From Acanthaster planci (Eukaryota > Echinodermata > Asteroidea > Valvatida > Acanthasteridae), in contig NW_019091481.1 in NCBI RefSeq assembly GCF_001949145.1, positions 480,806-544,805 of the forward strand: DNA of 64,000 bases. The letters are read 5' to 3'. The notes beneath the pieces are model-generated. The model was not told the DNA's origin and made no database searches. It saw only the letters and a program-made list of their open reading frames with translations. Shown here piece after piece: positions 49,101 to 60,424 of this stretch (its first letter is position 1; each line of letters opens with the position of its first letter). A program made the position numbers and the translations under genes.

Positions 49101-49749
49101 AGTGGCTCTGTTCTAAAGTTAGTCAATATTGATTATGGATATGCAGCATGTAGCAAGAAACCACTGCAAGGTCTCATTAAATGTTTGTGTTGGAAGGTAA
49201 CAGTGCCCTCTATTGACACTATGTGCTCAGACACAAGTTCACTACCTGCCCAATGGTAGCAATAACACTTTTTTACCTTGATAATCTTCAATCATCTGAA
49301 ATTAGCTGAAAAAATTGTTTTTTGAAAGATTGCAATTTGTCAAAATAATTACAGCAACTACATCTCAGATCAATGACTCTTATATACACATGTACATAGT
49401 GAAGTATTCCTTTCCAAATACATGTTTTTCTTAAGGAAAGACAAATACATATCTCTTGCAATAGTATATTACAAAAGACAAAAGGTACAAGGGACATGAT
49501 AAAAGGTGATGGAATGTCACCTTTCATAAAATTGGTGCAGGACAACTTTAAGTTAAAGTAATGTAAGGCTGAGCAGCTCCAATCCGGATTCTACTTGCTT
49601 ACTCAAAGGTCAGTTAGTCCAAAGTTGCCATGGCAATGTAGGCAGATCACTAATGCTAAATAACAATAGCTGAAATGACTACATGTACATCTTGGAAAAA
49701 ATTCTTTCTTGGTTTACAATTGAATGAGCTATTACAAATCCCAGAGAGA

Positions 49750-52700
49750 TCACAATGCTTCAGCAGCATGGAAGTCACTGTCACTACTAGAACCAATCAG
49801 AGCTGGAGCACTGTGGTTGAGGCTTTGCCGTTTGGAATTTCTTCCGTTACCGAGAGGATTACGAATAACACGACACGTGCAATGTTTAGCAAACTCTTCC
49901 TGGCTAATTGGCTTTATACGTGAACAAACAGCAGCACCGTCACAGTTCACTGGTTGCCTGCCATCACTGGTTTCAACATTCACTTGGGAACCACTGGAGC
50001 TAACTAAAGCATCCATATTGACAATGACGTCTGAGCTACAAGTGCAGGCTTTACTGTTCTGGTTTGAATTGGATGGTCCCGGCATGTTTTCATCATCAGG
50101 ATGGTAATCTGAGTCCATTGAGTCACGCATGTGAATGTCAAACTTGTGCAACCTGAATTTTCTGGAATGGGGACAAAATGGCGACGTTCCAGTGCACTCA
50201 GTTACCGAACTTCGATTACTCTTGGGAGAGTGCATGAGAAGAGGTGAATCTGAAGATCGGACTGATGGACAGGTGCACGCTTCATACTGACAAGTGCAAC
50301 GAGAACTCCTTTTCGAACGTGGAGAGCCATTGGCAGATTTGCGGTGGTTGTGAGGTGAGGCTCGTGGGGTACCATGGCAACGAGAGGCTAAGCTACCATG
50401 TCTGCTATTACAGTCTCTGAGGCTACCTTGGTGACTTTGATGACTGTGATGACTGCTGGTACGTTTGTGTTCATAATGCTTCTTACGCAGCCTACAAAGA
50501 AAAAACATCACCTCATAGTGTAACAAAATGTGTTTATGAGCTAGGACTTACACTCCGCAAATATCGTTGCATCAAATGTAGCCTTGAATTTTTTTGGATT
50601 CTACTGCAATTTGATATTGGACTCTTCTTGATCCAAACCTCCCTTGGTCTGACAAAGTCTTGATGGATCCAGAATTGGGCAGACTAGACCACCCATGGCA
50701 TTTCCTGGGCCCATTCAGGTAGGCTAAAAACTGCCAAATGCTTTAAGATCAACGTGATATCAGCATTTCTGAGACAGAAAAGTACAGCTTACATGAACCC
50801 CCCCCACGCACCCATAACATCTCAACCCCATTCAGTCCCACTAGGTAATAGTCACTTCTACTTACTGGCCTCTCACCAAGAAGTACCAGAGTACAATTGC
50901 TAGCAAGACAAGAACCAGACTAGCAGCTGATGCAGCCACAGGTATAGTGGCTTGATCTTGACTTGTTGGCTGTCCTGTAGCTCCATTCCCTGTAACACAA
51001 ACAGAGCCAACAGTCATTATTCATTCTTTTGACACTTCTTGTGGTTTAAACTTCAACACACCATTTTGGACATACCTGTAAAGATCTCACCTTCTTTCAT
51101 GTACATATACATGTACATGCAACTGCCCAGCCATCTAGGAGATTTGTCATTATATCACCTCTCAATGTCCAAACACTGAAACAGCTTAAGACAATCTCTA
51201 GCATTTAAAGTTTAATTAATCATATCTGTTGGCCTGTTAAATTAAGCAGCCACTTGTGAGCTGAATTGATGGAATTTTCAGTTAAGCTCTAATATCTGGC
51301 TATATCTTCTTTATGCTTACGTTAACCTTCCCATTCCATGATACCGGATAAGTTGTCTAGTCTGAAAGGGTGTTAATTCGGTTTTAAGACATCAATTTCA
51401 AAGGCATTGAATTCAGCATTGCGAATCCTTTCCTGATGAGTTCCCTAAATGTTTAAAAATGGAATGAGTTACTAGTAGTATACATCAGGACAAAGTATCA
51501 AGGCAGGTTAGGCTGAGTTACTCAAACAAGAATAACTGCAAGCATTTGTGTGTACATAAATCTGCCAAAAAAGTCAAAATCAGATTCAAGTCTGAGTCCT
51601 TTTACAAATACTTCGACAATTCCGGCATACACGAACCCTTAACACAAACACTCAGATTCCAAACCATAACAAAAACCACTTGTATTCCAAATGTATTGCC
51701 AAGTTTTTCAAGTTTGATTTGTTCTGTACCAACTCCTATTTGAATATGGAAGGGCTGCGTAGCACCGTATTCAGAATATCGACAAGAATATAATATCAAA
51801 TCAGTGCTCTGAAATATATGATTGCCGAGCTTTCGGTAACTGAGTACCTTCTTCAGTTCCCGGTTGGATTCCGTCTTGCCGTCAAAAGCAGACAGCAATT
51901 CCCCTTGTCAGTGCCCTAGATGTAACACCTACCCCTACATAGTTAACAGCCCGTAGCTACAGAATATGTGGGGATCATACATGCATTACTAGTAATGTGG
52001 TTTATCGCATTACATGTTGTCGCTGTGGTAAACTGTACATCGGAGAGACCAAGCGTCGCCTTGGTGACCGCTTTGCGGAACACTTGCACAGTGTGCGCCA
52101 ACAAACATCAGGTCTCACTGTTGCGAAGCACTTTTGCGCGCTGCCCTCGGTCGACATAAGCATCTGCATCTTGCGAAAAGCGTTATCTGATGTACAGCGT
52201 AAGGAACTGGAGCAGCGCGCCATTTTTGAACTTGGAACGCTGCATCCAGGGGGAATGAACGTGAATTTTTCTGCGTTCATTCAGAACTGAATCGGCTTGC
52301 CCTGAAGAAGGTACTCGGTTACTGAAAGCTCAGCAATCACATATTTCAGAGCACTGATTTGATATTATATTCCTATCTGAATATGTTGGACTTGGATATG
52401 GACTCAACTATTTAACTGATTGGAATAATAAGTCAATTAGTTCAATACTCATTCAGCAAACAGTCCCACATAGTTGACGACTGATTAATAACGTTCCTGG
52501 ATGCTTCAATGTTACACACATAATCACAAGAATACTACAGTGGCATGTTTTTTCTCCACATGATCGTCTGAAATTTATATCCTTTAAGAATTTGGATGAC
52601 GTGGGGTGAAATCTAACCCTTGACCTAAGGCAGAATTTTGTACTTGCCATGTTGATGGTTTATGCTTTTTTTTATTGCATTACGGTTCTGGAGAAAGAAA

Positions 52701-53461
52701 CCTCAAGCATTCTTCACAGTGACTGAAGAATTTAGCAGTCTAAATTTAAGACAGCTCATAGTCCCGAAATCATTAATAAAAACCAGGCAATGAGAATTTA
52801 TGTGGTTAAACTTTCTGAGAAAATTCCAAAATGGAAAAAAAAACAAAAACACACATGCACGCAAAATCTCAACAGCCCAAAAACCCAATTAACAACAACA
52901 AACCACACTCCAAACACAAAAAATGTGAAGGGGCAGGAAACCTAGGCATTATGTCACCATGTTTTAGGATCTAAACTACATAGTGTCATCAAAGTACTAG
53001 GCAAAATAAGTAGGGTTACTACTGACTGCCTCTCTGTGTCGATGCTTAACACTTAAAAGAATTAACACACAAAAGAATTTCACTTCCCAAAAAGCAATTA
53101 GCTGTGGAATATCTTCTACCATTTCATTTTTGCACAAATTAAAAACAAAACAGAAAACCAAAAGACGTCAAGAATGAACATGCTTAGACAACTGAGCTTA
53201 CTGTTTGGAGGAGGGGGAAGTACTGTAGTGGAGTTATCCTCTGTGGCCATCATCATAAACACTACTGACTGAAAAGGCAATGCTCGTCCTCAAGCCTTCA
53301 ATTGGTTGTCATGGGGACACTGAAAAGTGTGACTGACCCTGCTATTGGTAACCCTCTGTAGTGAAGTGGACTTCTTTTGACAGATGGGTGAATAACAGAG
53401 TATGGAGTGGATAGCTAATGATGGCTGCTGTTTAGACTGAAGTGGTAGAGTTCATCAAAAC
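49750..53461 (-). CDS. Unrecognised single-pass membrane protein with Cys/His/Ser-rich cytosolic tail
   Basis: Three minus-strand exons join in phase: 53256-53202 coding (5' UTR from acceptor at 53461), 50989-50866, 50491-49750; 921 nt, 306 aa. No signal peptide: the N-terminus is short, polar and Pro-rich (MMMATEDNSTTVLPPPPN with a sequon at Asn8), followed by one membrane span at about 34-57 (VAASAASLVLVLLAIVLWYF) and then basic RGQLRKKHYEHKR, predicting N-outside, C-inside. The tail is rich in Ser, His (HHSHQSHQ) and paired cysteines (CTCQYEACTC, KACTCSS, HCTCR), which could bind metal or be acylated; that is speculation. Three consecutive ATGs form the start, with a short uORF upstream. 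I do not recognise the family; it may be lineage-specific. Intron 1 holds a Penelope-like element. Confidence 0.75.
51775..52386 (+). mobile_element. Penelope-like element fragment with GIY-YIG endonuclease, flanked by inverted blocks
   Basis: Plus-strand frame 51940-52290 encodes VVYRITCCRCGKLYIGETKR then RLGDRFAEH and, after a gap, FELGTLHPGGMN and stop. The (I/V)Y...YIGET spacing with the CxxC is the GIY-YIG endonuclease found at the C-terminus of Penelope-like retroelements. No reverse transcriptase remains. The fragment is bracketed by about 85-bp inverted copies (51775-51860 and 52302-52386) of the element's end. It lies antisense in the first intron of the membrane-protein gene. Confidence 0.88.
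53432..53455 (-). CDS. Short upstream ORF in the 5' leader of the membrane-protein gene
   Basis: ATG at 53455 opens an 8-codon frame (MNSTTSV, stop) that ends 176 bp before the three-ATG main start. It starts 6 bp after the proposed acceptor of this exon. It might dampen translation, if the leader is spliced as proposed. Confidence 0.3.
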   Translation of the reverse strand: MNSTTSV

Positions 53462-56400
53462 CTGCCAGAAAAAGAGAGAAAGACCTTATTAAAAAATCTG
53501 CTGACACTGTTGTGGATCATGTACATGCATATGCTTGAATGAAAGTGACTGATGACAAAAGCCTTGCTAAGCAATGCAAGCAAGAATCAGTCCCTTTATG
53601 CCTGAATGCTAATTCAAGGCTTTCTTGGCATTTTGATTTGATTTCTTAATGGTTTGTGTATAAGATCACCACAGGTTATTGCTTAGGTTTCATCTTGTCC
53701 TTCTCTGAAAGAAGCAGTCGAAAATGACTTCATCACACATTAATCCAAGGTCTCACATGTGTACCTTGCAATTGCTGGGTTAGTTGAGGATGGGGAGTGC
53801 AGGTGTTGGTGCTGCAAACTGCTTGCTGATAAGATGATGAATCAATTCAATAATTTTATCTATCATTGAATTTATTAACATTTTATTTTTGTGGCAATGG
53901 ACTTATAATTGTTTTATATATAAAGAAAATATAGCTTAAAGAACATCTAACTTTGGAATGACTGAGCATCAACATTAAAATGAAAAAGATCGAGTTGTGA
54001 GCTTCCAAAATAATGCTCATTGCCGAGGCTGTTCGGGGAACTTTGCCCTTAAGGACATGCTCCTCGGAACAGAGACTGGAAGTCCACTATCTGTCATTTT
54101 GATGTTCCTCTGTTATAAATGTAGACGGAGGCATATTTTGGTACCAGAATAGCATAGTCTGGTGAAGTGACCTTGTTGGGTACTCAGATACAGTCTTCCA
54201 ATCTTGAAATCATTTTAATGGGTGGGATGGAATGTGCGTAAGTTCACTGAGAACCGCATGCGGCCATCTTGATTTTCTAATGGGAGGACCCATTCCAGGA
54301 GCCCCATCTTTCTCCCTTTTCTCTCACTGATCACCTGGAGTCATCTTAGACCACCGAAATAACCCAGAACGTCAAGCAAGAACAGAAATCTGAATATTTT
54401 GTCAGATTCAATTGGTCACTTCTACATGTAGGCCCACCACAAAAAATTGGACTCAAACCGGAAACCCATAATAGTAATTCTTTCATTCTTAATATTCTGA
54501 AAGTCTTGCTTGCACCTTTTGTGTTTGTTTAAATAAGTTATTAATTGTGATTGTAAAAATTCTGAAACTGGTTTCCCTTATTTGTGCCTGCTTTGTTTAA
54601 ATCCTTGAGGACTAAACTGCCTGACTTTTAGGGCATGGTTAACTCTTTGGTAGGGATCATGGCATGACTGACTACATTAACCTAAAAAATGTTCTATTCA
54701 AAAGAAATAAAGGGTTGGAGGTTTCAATTCTAGAATCTTTCTCAAATGGCAATTCTGAGGCCATATAATCTATATATAGATGGACATGAAATATACAGCT
54801 GAATTGCCATAAACTGAAAGGCTGTTGACAATGTAAGCTATCCTGTCATTACAATTACAACTAAAAGCTAAACTGATATGACAGTATCTACACCCAATAT
54901 CAAAGGTTTTAAGTTTTGATGTTGAAAGCACAGGCCAATGGGGTCTCTTGTAATTCAGTGACTGACATACATGTACTTCTGTGATAAAAATAACATTATG
55001 AATTCCAAACCTCTGTTAATCAAATAAGATGGATGATTTATATAAACACCAAGGCAGCGTGAAATGATGACAGAATAGAATAAAAAATGCATTCAAGGGG
55101 ACACCTCCTGTTATAAACGATATACGTACAATATAATTCTTGGCAAATCTTGCAACACTGAGCTTACAGTACATAAACTTTTCTTAGCATGAGGTACATG
55201 TACAATGCATAGCCTTCCAAAGAATTCAACAGATTTCATTAGATTCAAACAATTTCCTGGAACAACTGCTGACTTAATGCTTTTTTCAAATGTTAATGCT
55301 TTTGCAAATGACGTGTTATCTAAGTTATTTGGTAGTAGTGGCTGAAATATCAGAAATCTACATGTACATCTGGAAGTCATTTTTTTCAGATTTAGGATGT
55401 TGCACCCTTTATCCATCGTTTAAGATACACCATTGTAAGTTACAAAAAGTTCCAGAATATCTTTTGTTATTTCATCATTTTCCAAGTAAAGTAACAAAAG
55501 GAAAGTTTGTTAGTTGAAAGTACTGTTCATGCACACAGCTGTAGGGCTATTCTTTGTAGCTTTTAAGGGTTGTTTCCCAATAAAATGCAGGGAAAATGTA
55601 ATTAATAAAAGAAGGACATACATGTATTTTACCTCTAAAAGTAGTCAATTTTTGGATAATCGACTCCAACTTGAAGTCTTTAATTTCATTTCCTTTAATG
55701 AAATTACAGGAAGCTTAATATATTGGCATCAAGGCACACATGTGACACTGTGGAGAGAGAGCTTCTTCATAGGTTTTCAAAATTCCACCGTTACTTTATC
55801 AAAGTTTAAGTGCTATTTAGAAAGACAAAAATAGCATACTATGCAGTGAATGACATTTCTATAATGGGACTGCCCTGACATAATCTTGTTACAAAATATA
55901 GTATATTAAGATTGTAAATCCTTGTTGAGACTTAATGCTGTGTTTGGTTCAGATGCTGTTAGTGGCCAAAGTGACTGAAGCCTTTCAAATAAAATGTCAC
56001 TGATTATAGGATTACTAGTAGGTCAGTACTTCTGTTACATCAGTAGTCCATCTACAGTATTACAGATTCCACAAACTAAGGTGAAAATCCCCAAGTTTTA
56101 TTTACCCATAATGTCTTCAAAGTTCTAGTCATCATAGAATTATGTCTTGCAAAGGTTGTCAAATATCTCAGGTACAGTGCTTCAACAATCATACACAAGC
56201 TAGGCTTTTAAACCCATGGTGAAAGAGTTGAATATGCGCGAATTGTTGGCTTGTGAATTTGTTAGGTTTAGGTGGTACTTTGTATATATCTATCAGCCTT
56301 TTCAAATCTGTTGACATACTGAGTCTCTTAAGATGGGTGTCTCACTTAGTCTTTCCTCAGTTTTGTTGAGTAGAGACTTTGACCCAGTGGTATACCAAGC

Positions 56401-58621
56401 ATCCTCCATCAAATTACCCAAAGGGCTCTAGACCACTTGTAACTCACATATAATTTAGGATTTTTGTTTCATATTCAAATTTGTATTCATTTTTTCATGT
56501 AAACCATGTATACCAATCTTAATAAAATCTAGTCTACGGCCTGTCTATGATCTAGATGCCTAACATTATTATTAAATAAATTAACAAATAAAAATATAAT
56601 GGGGGAAATCCAACTCACTTCATGTTTTAAAATTTGAAAATATCCTTTTTAAATATGAACACCATCCTAGAATTTTTTGTTCACAATGTTCAATATGAAA
56701 CAAAGAATTTGGTGAAGGCCAGTACAAATACTGTGGCTGGTTATGTTTCAGGCCAGAATGGACTTGCACCTACCGCTATCGTTCTTCCACAAATTGTTGT
56801 TCCATTGATCTTACACATGACCTTGTCAATAAAGTATAAAGGTACAATGAATATTTTATTCCATGATTCTGATTTGTTCCTGGCAGAGGTCAGTCAGATC
56901 ATAACAAATTCTACTGGGCAGTATTGGAACTGAATCTCACACAAGTGCATGTATATTTGACTGAACAAAAATCCTGCTTCAATGGAGCAATGCTAATGGG
57001 CACCTGGGATTTTCAGAAACTTGCAGAGGAATGACCCAGCCTTGCATGTATGTCCCCTGATTTTGATTGAATTAGACTGCGCTATTGGAAAGCCTTTTTA
57101 TTGACTCTTGCCTATTAGGTGGCATCTCCGTGCACAAAATAATCCATTTAGATTGTTTTGCTGAAGATCATGGACCTCCTGGAAGTTGTACAGAGAAAGG
57201 AAATCTATCGCAGGCATTTTAGAGAAGGCGTCAAGGCCCTGAAATGAAAAACAAGATGCAAGAGACTGTGCAGGTGTGGCTATTCATTCTTGTGCCAAGT
57301 CAAGGGGAGGACTGTCATTTTCTGTAGGCATTTTCTGTATTAAGGTCCATATGTAGACATCTGCAAGACGATTTCCTGTCTAATCTCTCCAAGGTTTGTC
57401 ACCTCTATCAATGAGTAATACGCTTTGCTAGGAAAGGCTTACTCCTGGAAAGGTGTCACCTTTAAAGAATCTTGAAATAAAGAACAAGTCAAATCAATCT
57501 ATGACGGTTTCAATAAAATGATGCAATGTTGATTTTATCAGCGAAATTGAATGAAAAAAATCTGCCCAGGTATGTGACTTGATGACAAAGTCCTACACAG
57601 TGTTTATTGGTAACTAGACGAAAAAAACCCAAAAAACACCATCAAGGCAGTCAGACCAAAAATGAGTCCATATTGCCTTTCCTTAAAAAAATTAACTCAT
57701 TCACCTTGAAGTGCAGACATGCAGCTGATAAAACAAAGATGCAATGCATATATGATTAAAAAAGCCAAAAATGCAAACACAGCCCTAATAAACTGTACCA
57801 GAAAATTCCTCCTGGACTGACCTAAAGTGAAAACAGTATCATTCATCATCCCACTACAGGACAGAGCAATGGTATACATCAGCATTAAATCATCAACGAT
57901 GCTGTTTGCAGCTACCCTTGTCCAGGGAAATGTCCCTAAATGTGAGCAAGCAAGGAGGATTTCCACACATCCTGATGCCATCCACAATATTAAAAAAGTT
58001 GTCTATGAAGTTGGTTTTTTTTGGTTATACGCCTGTATTGACAATTATGTAAATTTATGACAACCAACAAGCCATCTATTCATGCCCAAGGGAGCCATGT
58101 TTTATGCACATGTCTGTGCTCACTTGGGCATAACATATTACCTTTTCCCAAAAGATCTGTGAAGTGTTTTATCTTTGAAATGTGTGGCATATTTGTTGTC
58201 GTTAAACTTTCTTCTGACACTTCTGTTCATAAGAAGCAGCATTATATAAGTTCTGTTGTGTAAGCTCTGTTCATTTGAACTTTACAAAATAATTCAAAAC
58301 GGCACATTCAGTGGTACTGACAAATTGTAACTTGAAAAGAAAATACAATTTCAAATATAATTCAGATGTCTGGTTCTGAATATCACATACAAGAAAAAAT
58401 CCTTTCTCTTCCATTGAAATCTGAAATGCAATGTGATAAAATATTTTTTCTTTCCACTTCATTTACCTTAAACTAAAGACAACTCAGACCAAATCAATAA
58501 AGAAAGTTAAGTGAGACTATAAAATGCAAAGCCATGCACATATGACGAATACACAACTTGTGAGGAAAAAAAAAAGAAAAGGGTCTATTTGCTATCAACC
58601 CGAACACTGTCTGATACTTAC

Positions 58622-58676
58622 CTGTACGTGTATGTAGAAAATCCTTTCCAAAAGCAACCTGGTTGACCAATGAATC
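58622..58676 (-). other. Candidate coding exon (unassigned)
   Basis: 55 nt between acceptor ACCTCAG and a strong donor GTAAGTAT on the minus strand. Phase 0 reading DSLVNQVAFGKDFLHTRT plus one base. It is in phase with the candidate exon upstream at 59139-59007, so the pair may belong to a gene on the minus strand. Its exit phase does not fit the 53.2-kb exon. No family recognised; could be chance. Confidence 0.2.
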
Positions 58677-59006
58677 CTGAGGTGAGTATACAGGTACAAA
58701 CAAAATAAAGAGTTGAGTTTCTAACAATACAATTTACATGTACTGTACATGTTCTTTATCTGCACATGTACGTACATGTACCGGTACATGCTTGCTTTCC
58801 CACTCAATCTTTGAAATGCTGCATGTACATGTCTGTCCTCTTCTCACGATGTGACTATAGCACATGTACATGTATGTGCAGTCCAAACATTAAACAGACA
58901 ATGAAATGTGTTCAGTTACAATCTATTCTAGTGTGGCTGTGACAAAGAAATGTACAAGTTCATGAACAATGCCCTTGAAGTGTCTCAAATCACAGAGATT
59001 ACTTAC

Positions 59007-59139
59007 TGAAAGCAAGAAACTCATCTTTTGCCTCTGTCTTCCTCTAATGTGGCAGCGATAAAGCTGACACCCAAAACCTTCGATCATCACAACATACACC
59101 TCTCTTCCTTGCTCAATGGTATCGCCAACTATTATGCCT
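59007..59139 (-). other. Candidate coding exon (unassigned)
   Basis: 133 nt between TTGCAG and donor GTAAGT on the minus strand, open in one frame: GIIVGDTIEQGREVYVVMIE, then GFGCQLYRC and RQRQKMSFLLS. The alternating hydrophobic pattern (VYVVMIE, CQLYRC) looks like two beta strands of a compact domain, and exit phase 0 fits the next candidate exon. No homologue came to mind. Confidence 0.25.
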
Positions 59140-59973
59140 CTGCAAGACAACTAGTTGTGAAGTGACCATACAGGGTACAAATTAAACAGTGTGACCGGAA
59201 GGGAAGAGCAGGTGGAATGGATTCAACAGTGACTGACAGAATCACTATCTCAGGCTCCAGTAATACAACATCCCAAATTGACCTTCACGACTTTGATCAT
59301 ATATGACAATGAGACAATGAGACGACAGGGCTAGGAACGGGAGAGGCAGGTGGTGTAATGTGTACTACACTTACTGTGCTACACAGTGTCCGAGACTGAC
59401 TGAAAAAGGAGATGAAGTGTTGTGTTGCCTTGACAACCTGAAGGCATCCACATATCTCAAGAGACTGACGTCACTGTGTGCCATTGTTAGTGGCAATGAC
59501 ATGTGAATGGCTCATTACATGCACTGACACATTTTTCTCAGACTTCAGTTCATGGCATTCCTTTTTAGGAGCGACAATGGAGACAGACTTTCAGTGATTC
59601 ATAATTCTTAAAATTTAATGAGATATGGTGGCAAGTATTCTAGATCACTGTCTACACAGTCTGCTTTGAAAAAAATTGAAATAACACATTTCATCACTTG
59701 TTTGTCATTTCATCTGTCTATGAATTTCTGGTTTCATTTCAAAACAGGTTTTACAAAAATCCACAGAGACTAAAAAGTCCAAAAGGTGTACAAATTTTTT
59801 TATTTTAACACCAGGGCCACTTTGGAAGGCACTTTGCTGATAATGCTCATGCCACCTTATAAAGTGCTCCGAAGAACATGTAGTGCTATGCAATACAAAG
59901 TGATTAGAAAAGGTTTATTGCAAAAAAGCCCAACTAAACTGGAATTATTTCACGGCTACTATAATCAACATCA

Positions 59974-60424
59974 ATGTAGACTGGGTATTCAGTGCAAGGT
60001 TGATGCAAGTGTACATGTGGATTGGGTATTCAGTACCAGGCTAATGTGGATTGGGAATTCGGTACAAGACTGATGTGGATTGGGTATTCAGTACTAGGCT
60101 GATGTGGATTGGGTCACAGTACCAAGCTGATGTGGATTGGGTATTCAGTACTTGGCTGATGTGGATTGGGTCACAGTACTAGGCTGATGTGGATTGGGTA
60201 TTCAGTACAAGGATGATGTGGATTGGGTATTCAGTACCAGGCTGATGTGGATTGGGTATTCAGTACCAGGCTGATGTGGATTGGGTATTCAGTACTAGGC
60301 TGATGTGGATTGGGTATTCAGTACCAGGCTGATGTGGATTGGGTATTCAGTACCAGGCTGATGTGGATTGGCATTCAGTATTAGGCTGATGTGAATTGGG
60401 TATCATTTATCCTAGGCTGATGTA
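59974..60424. repeat. Minisatellite, about 29-bp unit, roughly 15 copies
   Basis: Head-to-tail units of the type AGGCTGATGTGGATTGGG followed by TATTCAGTACC. Variant units read GGGTCACAGTAC and are one base shorter; edge copies are more diverged. All units are in one orientation with no unique spacers. Confidence 0.95.

Larger units (their letters stand above)
41712..49749. other. Interval between basigin/neuroplastin and the membrane-protein gene
   Basis: Should contain the basigin/neuroplastin promoter at the left and the 3' UTR of the 49.8-kb gene at the right. No other gene was recognised. Contents seen: an assembly gap in a CpG-rich tandem repeat (43322-43996), two smaller patches of that repeat (45088-45156, 45216-45235), MITE copy 4 and a lone undetermined base at 44934. 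The plus frame 41945-42295 shows no family motif. Confidence 0.5.

Noticed and set aside
52002-52280. 92-codon minus-strand frame
   Set aside because: Shadow of the GIY-YIG endonuclease frame on the plus strand.
57110-57238. Minus-strand open segment after acceptor CATTTCAG (reads GLDAFSKMPAIDFLSLYNFQ)
   Set aside because: No usable donor was found and its phase does not follow the 58.6-kb candidate exon; left out as probably chance or UTR.
57697-57987. 96-codon minus-strand frame with hydrophobic segments
   Set aside because: Hydrophobicity follows from T-rich sequence; no homologue, no splice context.
59974-60424. CRISPR-like repeat array
   Set aside because: Units abut head to tail with no unique spacers, in an animal genome; it is a minisatellite.
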